From assembly GCF_042453785.1 (NCBI RefSeq), contig NC_091666.1, positions 23,704,501-23,768,500 on the forward strand: 64,000 bases of DNA, given 5' to 3'. Source of the stretch: Malus domestica (taxonomy: Eukaryota > Streptophyta > Magnoliopsida > Rosales > Rosaceae). A program made the translations under genes and the position numbers. The notes beneath the pieces were generated by a model. It made no database searches. It saw only the letters and a program-made list of their open reading frames with translations, and was not told where the DNA came from. Positions 24,801-39,745 of the stretch are shown here, piece after piece (position 1 is the stretch's first letter; every line of letters begins with the position of its first letter).

Positions 24801-24823
24801 CGATGCCAACAGAACAGGTTTAG
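15864..24823 (+). CDS. PPR-like organelle protein with zinc ribbon and coiled coil (possibly NFD5-like)
   Basis: Twelve exons: 15864-16278, 16934-17097, 22305-22382, 22492-22571, 22790-22874, 22980-23399, 23686-23793, 24049-24116, 24255-24342, 24433-24504, 24586-24672, 24743-24823; 1746 bp, 581 residues. The N-terminus is Ser/Arg-rich without acids, like a transit peptide. Residues ~85-193 look like degenerate PPR helices ([18 protein letters not shown]). Two CxxC pairs follow (CPSC 202-205, CAKC 223-226) as in a zinc ribbon, then hydrophobic segments at ~365-375 and ~392-409, and a charged coiled coil from ~420. I recall such an order from plant NUCLEAR FUSION DEFECTIVE 5-like proteins but cannot confirm it. 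Intron 2 is 5207 bp because a copia element sits in it antisense; it would otherwise be ~275 bp. The donor after exon 11 is either GT at 24673 or a weaker GC at 24640; both keep frame. Confidence 0.75.
17131..17515 (-). repeat. 3' LTR of the copia element
   Basis: The sequence runs TGTTAG to CTAACA on the plus strand. It pairs with the copy at 21674-22058 with four substitutions, a 2-bp AT difference and a 2-bp GA-repeat difference. Confidence 0.95.
17516..17528 (-). promoter_or_regulatory. Polypurine tract of the copia element
   Basis: On the minus strand CTTAAAGGGGAG lies immediately before TGTTAGTATG, the start of the 3' LTR. Confidence 0.8.
17529..20591 (-). pseudogene. Copia pol: protease, integrase, RT, RNase H (three frameshifts, one nonsense)
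   Basis: Protease keeps EWYID-S then TGA (20535-20537) instead of the catalytic Gly of D-S-G. A 1-base shift in an A run near 20300 separates protease from integrase. Integrase (about 20269-19230) has an HKRFGH...CQSCALGK zinc domain and a core with [16 protein letters not shown] and [11 protein letters not shown] second shift near 19210 leads into RT (about 19205-18318) with [20 protein letters not shown] and the YVDDIIY active site. A third shift near 18318, where the reading IFIH meets a TAG, leads into RNase H with YCDNDWSG and ending near 17503, inside the 3' LTR boundary. The style is TNT1-94-like. No intact product is possible without correcting these breaks. Confidence 0.92.
20592..21569 (-). 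pseudogene. Copia gag with zinc knuckle, ending at an in-frame TAG
   Basis: The frame opens at [12 protein letters not shown] (ATG at 21569-21567) and contains the gag core with NFDFWQIKM and the UBN2-like region, then a CCHC zinc knuckle ([14 protein letters not shown]) near the end. It stops at TAG 20592-20594, after which the same frame continues into protease. A single gag-pol frame is usual in plant copia elements, so the TAG is more likely a mutation than a programmed stop, although readthrough cannot be excluded. Confidence 0.85.
21656..21673 (-). promoter_or_regulatory. Primer-binding site of the copia element
   Basis: Directly inside the 5' LTR the minus strand reads TGGCCTCAGAGCCAGG, close to the initiator tRNA-Met complement TGGTATCAGAGC with two changes. 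Confidence 0.65.
21674..22058 (-). repeat. 5' LTR of the copia element
   Basis: Same length and ends as the 3' LTR at 17131-17515. Since the element is on the minus strand, this higher-coordinate copy is the 5' LTR. Confidence 0.95.
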
Positions 24824-25363
24824 AATTTGTACTCCAAAAAAATGAAGCAAAATGATGAAGCAAACGGTAATATCATACCTCCGGGAAAGGAATCAATATT
24901 AAGCATGACTCCGGGAATAGAAGATGGTCAGTTCAGCATGTAGGTGCTGCTTGTTCATGTCCTCCTGGAGATCGTCTTTGTGACACTGAGTAAATGTCGG
25001 TGTTCGATTTACGAAGGAATTTAATGTTAAGGGAGGATTAATGCTAATGTTCATTACAAATTTCAAATTAATCACCACACTTGTAAGTGTTCAAAGAAAG
25101 AGCCCCCATTTGACATACATAAGAGTTTTCGTTTCTTCTTGTGAAGATTATGAATAAAGGTTCAGACATTCTTTCAATGTAATTGACGTGTCGAAATATT
25201 GATCGCTGTTATTAGTTTTCGTCAACTCTGAAAGCAATCATAAAATTCGATTCTTTGTAAATAATTTGTTAAGTCAACAAATTTACATACAATAAGAGTA
25301 GACCCTACGAAAATCATGTTTACAGTATCGAAAATCAGGTTCTACAACGCGAACTGCCCTTCT
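24824..25363. other. Shared 3' flank of two convergent genes
   Basis: The stretch holds the 3' UTR of the PPR-like gene on the plus strand and that of the pseudouridine synthase on the minus strand. No additional gene or repeat is seen. Confidence 0.6.
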
Positions 25364-27668
25364 TTAAACTAAGTAGGATGACATGAGATTCCAACTAATT
25401 TTCATGTGGGAAGGCATTGAGGCACAAAACCGGAGGAGATCTGGTTTCGAAACAACTGCAGGGTGCTGGTCGTCCAGTTTCTGATCCAATAACAGAAGGA
25501 ACTTGGCAATATTCGGAAGTACGAGCTCTCTACAGTGTAGATGTAACAGAGGAACTTTTGACAGAACACTTCCCTTCTGCACATCCAGGCCTGCTGGCCT
25601 CCGCAACTTGTATGGTAGCCCAGATGTTGGCTCAATATCAACTTGGGGTATTTGTTTCCATCTCTTGTGCACAAACCACCCGTACTTAAAGTCGCCCACA
25701 ATTGGCGTACCGAGGGCTTCAGCACAATGGACACGGAGCTGTACAAATGCAGAAGAAATGAAATCAGTGACACCCCAAAATTCAGTATCGGCCAATGTTT
25801 ACTATACTTTATACCTGATGCTTCCGACTAGTGAGTGGACGTAACTCAATCCATGAGCATCCATTTATTGTAGGGCCAAGTACCCGATATTGAGTTATAG
25901 CCTGTTGGGAAGTTTGGAAACCTGATTGATGAGCCAAGATGACCCTCTCTGTCTTCCCATCGTCAAGAACAACCTGCAAACACAATTTTTCTTTCAACAC
26001 ATTAGAAATTAGAAACTAGGAAACTGAATTTAGAGAGAGATAGAGAACCTTTGTAAGAGGAGCACAGATCAAGCCTTCCTTCTCCTTTGGAGAGCCAATG
26101 ACCAATGCCCAATAACTCTGATATTTTGCATCGCATGCATCGTTCCATGCCTAAAATTACCCAGAAACATATCAGCCTTAAGAATAAAATTTGTTACCAT
26201 AATTTAATATCCGATATTATATGTCACTGCTTCGTATAACACAGAGTGCATGGCAATATGGGGTATGTTACCTTGCATGGCGATTTTCCCTTATTGATGT
26301 CAGTGTATAACCATTGCAGAAGAGAAACACTCTCTCTTGTTCTCCCCATTAAGTGGAGGCCACTGCTCTCTGTGTCAAGCCGATGAACCTGATATGAATA
26401 TGCACACCAAAAACAAGATAATCAACAACCGCTAAATGTATTGGAGAATGAAATAAGTTCAAAGGAAAACAAGAATCCTAGACTGCTCATACAAACAGTT
26501 AAATAATACAACTAGCTGTTACGATATGAAGGAACAAATTTGCTTCTTAGTCTTCCTCGCAATTTTATTTGAAGGGAGTCACAAAATTAAAATCTTACCA
26601 ACTTAGGACCTTCTTTACAATCATAAGATAACGCTGCCGCTGCCAATGCATCCATGCCGTTATGTACAGGCAGATTACCCTAGCAAAATCATTGACCTTC
26701 AGAAATCAAATGGTGACACTAAGCTGGTAAAATAAAACAGTAGAACACTGAACACACGTCGAACGGAACTGTATATAGATGCCAACCTTGACTGGCAATT
26801 TCGGGGGCTTGTTCAGCACGATGATAGCAGAGTCCTGAAAATTCACGAAAAAAAACCAATAGTAAGAAGCAAAAACGCACTGAAAAAACAAAATGCCTGC
26901 ACTAAAAACATCAAACAAACACAGACTAAGTAGGAATTAAACTCAAAAACATGCCTTGTACTTGACAAGCCTCTGCAAGTATTTAATCTCATCAGCATTC
27001 GGGTTTAATGTTCCGCTTGGAATGCAGTCGAATCTCCTCGAAACCCTACTCTCGGCAACCGAAACCGGCACAAACACTCTTGCCCCAACATCCACTACAT
27101 CACTAGGCCTAATCTATTTGCAAATGAATTGAAACCCGCATCAAAATTCAAATCAAACACAAATCCAAAAGCTCAAGCTACTGAAAGATTGCAAATTTAC
27201 AAGCAAGCATCGTTACCTGTCTCATGGGTTTCACTCGCCCTTCCTTTTCAATCAAATTTGGGCATTCCATCTGAACCTATGAAATTCAAAAAATTAAATA
27301 ATTAGATCTTTTTGAAAATTAAATTTAAAAATATTACGCTCCAGTAGTTCACTCACAAGGCCTTTGTTGAAGTGGGACTGAATGGCAGAGTCACGAATCT
27401 CGTCGAAGTAATACTTAACCCAGCTGACGGCGGTGACGCGCGAAACGGCGCCGTCTTCGTGTGACCTCTTCCCCGGCAAAGGGTGGCCGGGAAAAGGCGG
27501 CAAAGACAGGAGTTGCCTCGGCTTCGGGCCTTCCTTCGGCGGGCCCAATTTAGCCACGTGGTTTGACACCCGGATGAGCGGCTCGCCGCCCGCGGGCGGC
27601 GGAGGGCATATTCGAGAATATTCCCTCGGGGATACATGGCGGTAGGGGACGCGGGTGCTCCTCCACAT
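25364..27668 (-). CDS. RNA pseudouridine synthase, RluA family, organellar (plant type 3/4)
   Basis: Nine exons, read on the minus strand: 27668-27357, 27276-27217, 27113-26955, 26834-26787, 26679-26599, 26388-26272, 26150-26049, 25973-25815, 25738-25364; 1413 bp, 470 residues. The enzyme isomerises uridine to pseudouridine in structured RNA. Motif VHRLDTESSG places the catalytic Asp at residue 225, and LRPLTSRKHQLRVHCAEALG is the conserved C-terminal motif of RluA enzymes. The N-terminus MWRSTRVPYRHVSPREYSR is Arg-rich, like a mitochondrial presequence; an ATG 17 codons upstream (27719) gives 487 residues. The length matches Arabidopsis mitochondrial synthases 3 and 4 (about 480). The intron after exon 3 has a GC donor (AAG|GCATGT). 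An S4 domain is not evident. Confidence 0.92.
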
Positions 27669-27993
27669 CGTTTTACATGTTGAAGAAATGAGCGAAGGAC
27701 GAGTGTCAGGCAACGACACAGGGACCGGAAGAAGAGAAGAGAATATTTATGGACCGAAACCTTTGGGCTTGATTGGGCCGGATTTGGGCCTTATTTGGGC
27801 CTTATTTGGGCCTATGAGCTTTGTAACTTTGGGCTACCGGACTCAATCATTTGGTTTACGACAGGGAATGATTTGTCGTATTTGAGGATTATGGGCTGTA
27901 AACAGGTGTGACATTTGGCTTAAGTGTGATTAATTATTGATGAGGAGCTGTAATGTGCATTAGCCAGCCACGTTTGTCGTAGTGCACAGTACA

Positions 27994-28035
<42 letters not shown>
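27994..28035. repeat. ATT microsatellite
   Basis: Fourteen uninterrupted ATT/TTA units. Confidence 0.95.
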
Positions 28036-28037
<2 letters not shown>

Positions 28038-29574
28038 TTGTTATCTAGTTTTATGTGATGAAGGTCACAAATGTGTGTGAATTGAAATGTCAGAGAAAGG
28101 TCTTTGTTACATTTGTGTTGTCGGTTAAACGCGTATGTTACAGTACCCTGAATTTTGCTGCCAAACAATCAACCTGAACAAGTGATTCACATTGACTCAG
28201 ATCTAGCGGCAGAATCAGGATTCGGATTCAAATTGTGGGGGTCAAAGTGTTGAATGTTTAAGCTTTTTAGAAGAAAAATATGTTTTTATATTGTTCTGCG
28301 GGTTCGTTGAATATTTGGTGGGTTTGTAGTCGTGAGACGAGTTATGTTGTACATAAGTTAACAGATTTTGACTTTTGTCGAAGCAATCTGTTGAGTGTGG
28401 TCAAGAGTAATTGTCGACGCAACATGATGAATACTACCAATATATGTTTAGCAAATATTATATCAAACAATTAGTTGGAAGGTTCCCAGAGATTGTTCGC
28501 AATCGTGTTTCTAGGCCTCCGAGTCATCTAATGACCACCTTGGTTCCTATGTGGACCCGCCCTCTGCTCAGATCCACAATCTTATTATGTTGGCAAATTA
28601 TTTGACAAGAGAATATTCTATGCAATCAAATAATATAACAAACGGTATTGACATTTCACAGGTAATCAATGCCAAACTATTTTGACAAATTGTGAAATTC
28701 AACACAAGAATCAAGATAATCAATGCCACTAATTCAACTATGTTGATTTGGAATGCTACATACTCACATAGTCTTATTTTAGGCGCATAGAAGAAAATAT
28801 ATGTGAAAAATTTTCACAAACTTTATACGTTAATAGTTTTTATACTTTCTAAATGTTTCAAGTGACTTATGCACACTTTTATTTTTTTCGTTTATGGTGG
28901 CGGATCCAAGATTCAAATTTTGGATGGCCCCAGTTTTAAAGGTCCGAAGTTTTTTAGATAGAAATTAGAGCTCAAAATGCACAAATTTTTTTTTTCTAGT
29001 TTATTCACTGAAGCATTGTCGAACACTTAATTAATGATATCGAGATAATTTGTCGTGTCGTTCACGCAACCTGTCGAGATATGTCTTGCAAGTATTACAT
29101 CAAACACTTGGTAAGTACAAAAGGACCCATACAAAAGATTCGGGCAGTCCTCAAAGACCTTCACAAGTATATTTTTTAAAACTCCAAGTGGTCCTCGAAC
29201 CACCTAGGTCCCAGTGCGCATTCGTCTCTGCTCGTTTTTGTATATTATGTTTATCTCAGTCATTTGATCATCCTTTGTTTTATTCGATCTAGCAGTTGAA
29301 AGTTACCGTAAGTAGCAGCAAAAGAGTGTAAAAAAAATCGTTCTTGAAACAAAGAAAATAAAAGAATGTTAGAGAATGTGGAGTTATTGTGTATGAGAAT
29401 GTGCCAATATGGTAATCACAATTCCACGTGGAGATTCGAATCCTTATTCTTCTTCCTTTTTGTCAATACTCCCACAATCCACATGGAGATTGATACAATG
29501 TGACGTCATTTATTCTTAAATATGTTTAGAACCTTTGAATTTTGATTAGTTTAAATCCTTCGAATTGCCACTTA

Positions 29575-29745
29575 GTACTACGGTATAGTGATATTCCTTT
29601 TCGTTTGTAAGTAAAAGGTCTTAGGTTCGATTTTCGTCAAAGACGATTTTGAATCACATTATTATTAACTCATTGTGAGACTAAGTTCACCATCTCCCCT
29701 TCGTGTAAATAATATTACTTGTTCAAAAAAAAAAACTTCGAATTT
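29575..29745 (+). mobile_element. tRNA-derived SINE-like element
   Basis: A-box-like TATAGTGATATTCC, B-box-like TTAGGTTCGATTTTCG and a terminal A run suggest a tRNA-derived SINE. A near-identical stretch TTTTGATTAGTTTA(A/G)ATCCTT stands on both sides and may be the target duplication. Diverged relatives occur at 30357-30485, 30938-31078 and 39596-39745. Confidence 0.55.
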
Positions 29746-31110
29746 TGATTAGTTTAGATCCTTGAAATGAAGTAAGTAGCTTCCATTCCACGAATACTTT
29801 ATAGTAAAATTAAAATATTTAATTATTTATCTCCTTCTCCTTTTACCCAATTTACGCCGCATTTTTTTTAGTACTATACTTGCTTCTTACTTCTTTTCTT
29901 AAATCTTTGACGTTAAAATAGTTATTAAATGGGCAATGGAAAGAATAATATTCAAATACGAAACCAGATGACTTGCTAAGCTAGGGTATAAATACGACCA
30001 TCTTTAAGTATGATTTGTTAATTTATCTTGGTGATATAATTTATCAATTAGAATTAGACATGTGTGGTTTACAAATATATTGATGAATTTTATGAATAAT
30101 TTTACGTCGTTTCAAGTGAAAAAGGATTAAAAATTCACAATCTGAAGTATATAATTTACATTCTAAGCAAATTGAACTACATACCTCTTGACGACCCTTT
30201 TACGTCAACTCAGTTTCGCTAACTTTTTGCCTTACTTGGTGAATAAATATACGTTGAGGAGCTTATTTATAATTGTATGTCGTTCCAGGTAAAAACTAAA
30301 AATTCACAATCTCAAATACATAATTTACATTTTAAATCGATTAGGTTTCAGCTATTTAATACCACGGTCTAGTGACATTCCTCTTAACTTATAAGTAAAG
30401 AGTTTTATATTTGATTCTCGTCAAATACAAATTTGAATAACATTAATGCTAACCCATTATAAGGTTAAGATAATATTTAAAAAAATAATAATCGATTGAG
30501 TTACAATCTTCTTAACAATCCTTTTAGGCGGCCTTAGTTACGTAGACTTTTTGGCTTACTTGGTGAATGGATAAAGTTCGTAGAATTTTATAACTTCTTC
30601 CATGTTGAGTGGGGTGGTGACAATGTCATGATCTATCTACCTGCTTCCTGAATATTCACGATTTTGACATTGTTGTTGCAGTTACGTGTCCTGCACTTCC
30701 ACAAAAAGCCATACACTTCCTTGTGACTCACAATTTCAAAGTTATCCAAAAAGCCACCCAATACTTCCAAAACTTGAAAAGATATATCCACCCCCACTTT
30801 TCCTTTTTTTTTCTTTTCCTTTTTTGGAATTCTTGGATACTGAAGTAATTTCATGATGTATTTAAGACTCGTTTAGAAATGTAATTAAAATAAATGAAAA
30901 AGTTTTTATTCTTTAGTTCTAAAATTATTTAAAGTGTTTTTCTTTTCACTGGTATGTAAGAGGTTTTAAGTTTGATTCTCGTCAAAAGCAAATTTGACCA
31001 CATTATTGTTATCTCATTGCGAGACAAAGCCCACTCCTCCTCCTTAATGTAGATAATATAGTTTGTTAGAAAAAGATAATAATAAGAAGCACTAGTTTTC
31101 AACGTATTTA

Positions 31111-31349
31111 GGGCTCGTTTGGAAGTGCAATTTATATAATTGAAAATACTTTCAAAGAAAATGTTTTTGTGTTCCAAAAACATTTGAAAGACTTCTTGCA
31201 ACAAACACCAATTATGTGTTTTTTTCCAGGATATACTTCAAGTTCTTTTCCAAGATTCATTTTAATTTTTACTAAGGATTGGTTCCAAAAATATTTTTAC
31301 CTAACACGTTTTTTTAGCTATTTTAAAAACGCTTCCAAACGAACTATTA
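31111..31349. repeat. Foldback element with GGGCTCGTTTGGAAGTG ends
   Basis: The left end GGGCTCGTTTGGAAGTG pairs with the right end CGCTTCCAAACGAAC. Related ends occur at 32028 (GGGCTCGTTTGAAAATG) and 32592 (TTTCCAAATGAGCCC), which indicates a local MITE family. Confidence 0.6.
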
Positions 31350-31711
31350 AACACTATCATTGTTGGGTGTGTTATTAGTTGTTAACATACTAAAAAGTGA
31401 TTTTTACCTTTTTAGAATGATTTTGGCATTATTATTGTACTCTTGGCTCTAAAAAGCGAATCAAAAAATTGAAACGGAATTAATTGAGATATCTTCAATA
31501 TCTAGAATATGTTCTTCAACTTTTAGCCATGAAAAATGAAAGAGAATAAATTCTTGATATCAATCACTTATGTAAACATCCAAGCATCATTTCATTTAAA
31601 TTTAGATAAAGCTAATAAAATTATATTCTTTTTATATATGGTGCAAAATCGACTGAGATAATATTCACAATGTGACATGTTGACATAGTGTTTTATGAGC
31701 TCATTTATATT

Positions 31712-31868
31712 AGGGAATTTTAACGAAAAGCTCCTGGTATTATTCATTTTAACGAAAAATCACATTTTTATGCTAAAAAGTCAATCATGGTACTGTTCAC
31801 TTCACCATTTATTTTATCCTTATCGTTAAAACTCAAAGTTTTTAAGCCATTTTCATTAGTTTTCCTTT
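31712..31868. repeat. ~157-bp MITE, also present inverted at 40256-40411
   Basis: The ends AGGGAATTTTAACGAAAA and TTTTCATTAGTTTTCCTT pair imperfectly. The interior shares CACATTTTTA and GACTTTTTAG motifs with the copy at 40256-40411, which is in the opposite orientation. Confidence 0.7.
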
Positions 31869-33457
31869 ATTATTATTAATATTAATATGTAAACTTAATA
31901 TGAAAATGATCAACCTTATGGCTGGTATGGAATGCATAACGCTTATGTTAGCTAGCACATCATGTGGTGTTACATCCACTTACAATAGTTTTGGAGTCAT
32001 TATATGGCAATGAATAATACAATGTTAAGGGCTCGTTTGAAAATGTTTTCATAATGGTTGAAAGTGTTCTTGAAATCAATTCATATTAAAATGACAAGTG
32101 AATCCTGAAAAACGCTTTATTGCTTCATGCAAGGAGCACATAATTGATACTTCTTGTAGAACACTTTAAGTGCTTTTGCAAACCAAAAAAATATTTTTAC
32201 TAAAAGCGGTTTCAATCATCTTAAAAAAAGTTATAGGTGAATAACATACGCACAATAATCCCAAAGCCTATATGTTGTAGGACAACAAAAACAGAAGCAT
32301 TTACCGTGTTTTTGGTAAGAGGTTTTTGAGAAAAAAAGTACGATATTCATTAAGATTGATATAGAATACGTACAAATAGTAGGATAGGGTACATACTTAA
32401 TGGCTGAAAACAGAAGCATCTACGATGTACCCGAAGCCTGCATCTTGAAAAGAATTTGGAGTGCTTCTTATAAGAAACACTAACACATAATTAGTGTTTC
32501 TTGCATAATGCACTTTAAGTACTTTTGAAACTCAAAAACACTTCTCGATAAATACTTTCAATCATTTTAAAAGAGTTTCCAAATGAGCCCGAAATAGTTA
32601 GTTGTTAGCAGGAGGAAAGAAGCCTCAATGGTTTCCCTTGGAAAAAAAAATGTTAAACTAACTAGTTCTTGGTGGTTAGACAAAAAGAAAAAACTAGTTC
32701 GTAGTGTAATGAAATTGTAAAAAGTTCCCAATAAGGATCATATTCACACTCCCTTTGTTGATAAAGAATATTCGAAAGGAAAAGAGTTTTTAAAATCGAT
32801 TCCATGAAAAAATAGGATGATGCTAAAGAGATTATTCACTTAAATCATATTATGTAGCGGGTTATGATTCGACTTCCTTTTTTAACCATTATAAATTAAA
32901 ACTAATCATCGACAGTAACATCATCTAATTTATAAAATATAGCTTAAAAAAATAATTCCATAATATTTTCCTAAAAAACGTGACTTTTCTCATCATTCAT
33001 TTCATTTTCCGTAGTGTCAAACATTAAACAGTTCTCCTTAAACAAGGTCAAATTATGTCAATTTCTTTCTTTGTCTCAAATATAGTAACGTTAAACGCCA
33101 TAATTAATTTCCCAATCTCACCCAATCAATGCCAGCGATTACCCAAGAGATCATGGGCCCAACCTTAAACTCAATCAATTAATCCCAGATTTTTTTTTAA
33201 TCCCAGATTTTAACCTAAAACAAAAGCAGTCACCAATCACCGCCCGCCGCCTCCTCCTCCGCCTCCGTAACTTTACACCCAAGTCCTCGCCATCACTCCG
33301 CTGGTGGACATGTGAGTCTTCGAACCTTCACAAAGCCCCACCCCACCCGAGATCGCTCCACGTGTCAGATCTGGTCCACCCCGAAACCGCCTTTTTAATT
33401 TCTTTACGTTTTTTAATCATTTAATTACTCCAAAATTTCAGTTACTCCCTCTCCCAC

Positions 33458-33488
<31 letters not shown>

Positions 33489-33749
33489 CTTTAAACTGCT
33501 TTTTTGCTGCTTCTTCTTCGTCCTCCTTCTGGAAAATTAATTAATCAATTAATTAATTAAATTAATTGTTTAATTAAAGTAACCGCTGGCGACTGGTACC
33601 ATTGGCGATTCCTATATATTGGTCTTCTTTTCATGCTTTTGCTGCGGCACCCAAAGATCTTCACGCTTTCCAGCATTCCCACCACTTCTTCTTCCTCCTC
33701 TGCCTCGTGTACTGCGCTGTCGTTTGACAGCCCTAATTCGCTTGCTTCC

Positions 33750-36876
<3,127 letters not shown>

Positions 36877-39595
36877 CAATTGAGAGCTGATAGTTTCATA
36901 TGCCTTATATGTTAGTTTAGTGTTTATCGACAGTGGAACTAGACTAGCCAAAAATCCGTATAGCTTTGGACAAGCAGACTCTAAGCAACTAAAAGGTGAT
37001 AGTTTCATATGCTTTATATTTAGGTTTAGTGGTCGTCATCTCTCACCCTCGATGTAAAGGTTTAGTGGCCTTGCAGAGATTAGGTTCTTTCTCTCATGAG
37101 CTTCGATCGTAGATCTTTAAGCTGTAGGTCACAGCGGTGTTACGATTCGGGCCAGTTAATGTTATGTTTTGGTTTTACAGTTTTACTTGATCATCACAGT
37201 TTTAGTAGTACAGTTCTAACCAATCGCTGTTACTTATGCTCCTGCATGTATTTTGAATAATAAAGTCATGAGATCGGACCGCTTTTTACCGTTATTTGCA
37301 ATACATGAATTCGGAATTTCCAGAAGAGACCGTGTTGTTTGATACATATATGCTTTTGCTTTGTCATCTCTCTGTTGTGTGCCTGGGTTCCTTCATCCTT
37401 GCGCGATATTCTACTAGATATTTAAACCATGAACAAACTATTCTATACTGCTTGGCTACCCTTGTTTTCTCAAGTTAAGTTGGAAAATGCTCGGACTTCG
37501 AATTCCGAGCATTTTCCAAGTCAAATTAGGTACACTATTAACTGCAGTGTATAAAAAATTTCGTGGCTCTAAAGCAATAGAAAACACAATAAAACAGACA
37601 CGAGAAACTTATCTGATCTTTAAACCCTTAGCCAAGCAGAAACAAGTGACTGCTGATTCCTTCCAATGCGGATCGGCCTGTTGCTTGATGGCATCACGGC
37701 GCACGCCCGGAAGCAACACCAACACAACTAACTGGTACATGTAGATTTACATGTACCAATGGGCTGCATTCGCGCTGCTTATGCGTGTGGCATCATGAAC
37801 TTATGTACGCGGTTTACTATTCTGTATTTGTAGTTTTGTATTATATTTGAGTGTATACATACATTAAATTAGAGAGGATAACAACTTTGGATTGTGCTAT
37901 TCACACACCCATTTTAGCTATTGATCTTCTAAAATTCATTTAATTCGATCGTTGAGAATTAAGAGGGGTGTAAAAAAATAAAAAATAAATATGTGGGTAG
38001 CACTTTCCAAAACCGTTTCAAAAGAATTTGGGAGTGTAGCTAGTGACCTTGGTGTGGTACGTCAAATGTGCGGTTCTGGACAGCCCATCAAGTAAAAGAG
38101 TGTTTGTATTATGTGCTTTACAAGACAAGATATTTGTCTGTTGAATAAGTCTTCGTCAGATAGATCTTCATCTAGCCATAATGAAGTTACAAGTCAAAGC
38201 GTCTTTTTTGGTAAACTTAATGCAGACTTATATGACACATATACATTGTCATAGTATTTTCCTTACCAATAAATTAAAGACATACAATTTTTTGTTCACA
38301 TGTCTTTGTTTTATTGATACGGGATATTACGCGTCGATGTACTCGTGCCATATTAATTGATATCGCTAACGTGGCAGGAATGGACCTTGTAAGGCCAACG
38401 GATCTTTTCCAACTGTAATATAGCCATTCGTTAACAATTCTTCCATGGTGATGTGGCAAGAGATGAGCCCACACTATAATATTAACGAGGTAAATTCAAA
38501 CTAAAATGCAGAGTGTACAACATACTCTTCGAAACTAGTAGAAATGGGGCGTGTAACCCATCATTTGGGAAGATGGCTACATATATAAGTGGGATACAAA
38601 TACGATTTCATATCAAGAAACATATACAAATAGTTATGAGTATTGTACTGAGATTTGTGTTTGGAATCGCATTGGACAACTTGATTTTAGTGTGACTGTA
38701 CTTCGTTCTATAAATTTGGAGATGTCTGAGAGTTCGAAATTTTATTTCCTATTTAGATTAGACAAATATATAGACTGAATTAACGAGTTAAATGAAACTC
38801 CGGACTGTATTAGCATATCATATACGATTTAAACATTACAGAGGAGGTATTAACAAGAGACATTTTCATGGGACTTGGCATTGTGCCGTTGGGTTGGAGT
38901 TTGAATATAGCATGCACTTGAAATTCCAAAAAATGGGTGACCTTCCTTCTTTATTGTCCAAAATAGAGCACAAATTCAAATTCACATAAGTTGAAAAGAT
39001 TTTTTTTCAAATTTACTCTCATTACATCAAATTTTTTTCTTAATTTATTGAATTTCATATGTTTTCTCAATGATTATTTGCTTTCCAAAGCGTGATAGTT
39101 TCTTATGCTTTATATTTAGGTTTAGTGGTCTTGCAGAGATTATGCGTTGTTTTATTAGTAGAAAGTAGTCAAGAAGAAATTATTGTGTGTGGACAACTGT
39201 ACCACGTCACCAATACTCGAATCTCATGTCATGGCCGTCGGCCCAGGCCCCTTGCAGTTTGTTTTGGTTAGTTCTTGATTCTTGTTGAACCTTAGTTCTT
39301 GATTCTTGTTGAACCTTTGGCCGACCGTCTTCCAAACAAATGGGTTCCTTCGTCTTGTGGCCATTGCATTGCATGTTGCGTCTCTCTTATAATTCAATGT
39401 CATTATTTGACTTTTTTTGTCTGGTAATTTGTTTTTTATTTGAGCAATATTCTATTGGAAAACTAAAGTACAAGGATGTGAATTCAAACAATTTTAGACT
39501 AGTCGGTTGAACCAAGGTATATAAAATTAAAAAAAAATATTGGCAGTCTATAATTGGACAATTTGCTTTTATCTTAGTTAAAATCGCGGTCACTC

Positions 39596-39745
39596 AGCAC
39601 TACGATTTGATGGTATTATTCCTTACTTGAAAGTAAAAAGTCTTAGGTTCGAATCTCGTGGATGACAAATTCGATACCAAATTAGACTGCTAATTGTGTA
39701 ACTTAAGCGAACTATCGCAACGTATTAATGGAAAATTCTTACATA
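39596..39745 (+). mobile_element. tRNA-derived SINE-like element
   Basis: The A-box-like TTTGATGGTATTATTCC and the B-box-like TTAGGTTCGAATCTCGT have the same spacing as in the element at 29575-29745. Confidence 0.5.

Larger units (their letters stand above)
27720..33632. other. Gene-poor AT-rich block with SINE-like and foldback elements; UGE leader at its end
   Basis: No gene is recognised across nearly 5.9 kb. It contains an ATT microsatellite (27994-28035), three SINE-like copies (about 29575-29745, 30357-30485, 30938-31078) and several foldback elements (31111-31349, 31712-31868, 32028-32592). Short ORFs here are scattered and lack domain signatures. The last ~400 bases hold a GC-rich leader, a GA repeat (33461-33488), a TTAATTAA run and CCTATATATTGG near 33610 upstream of the epimerase. 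Confidence 0.55.
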
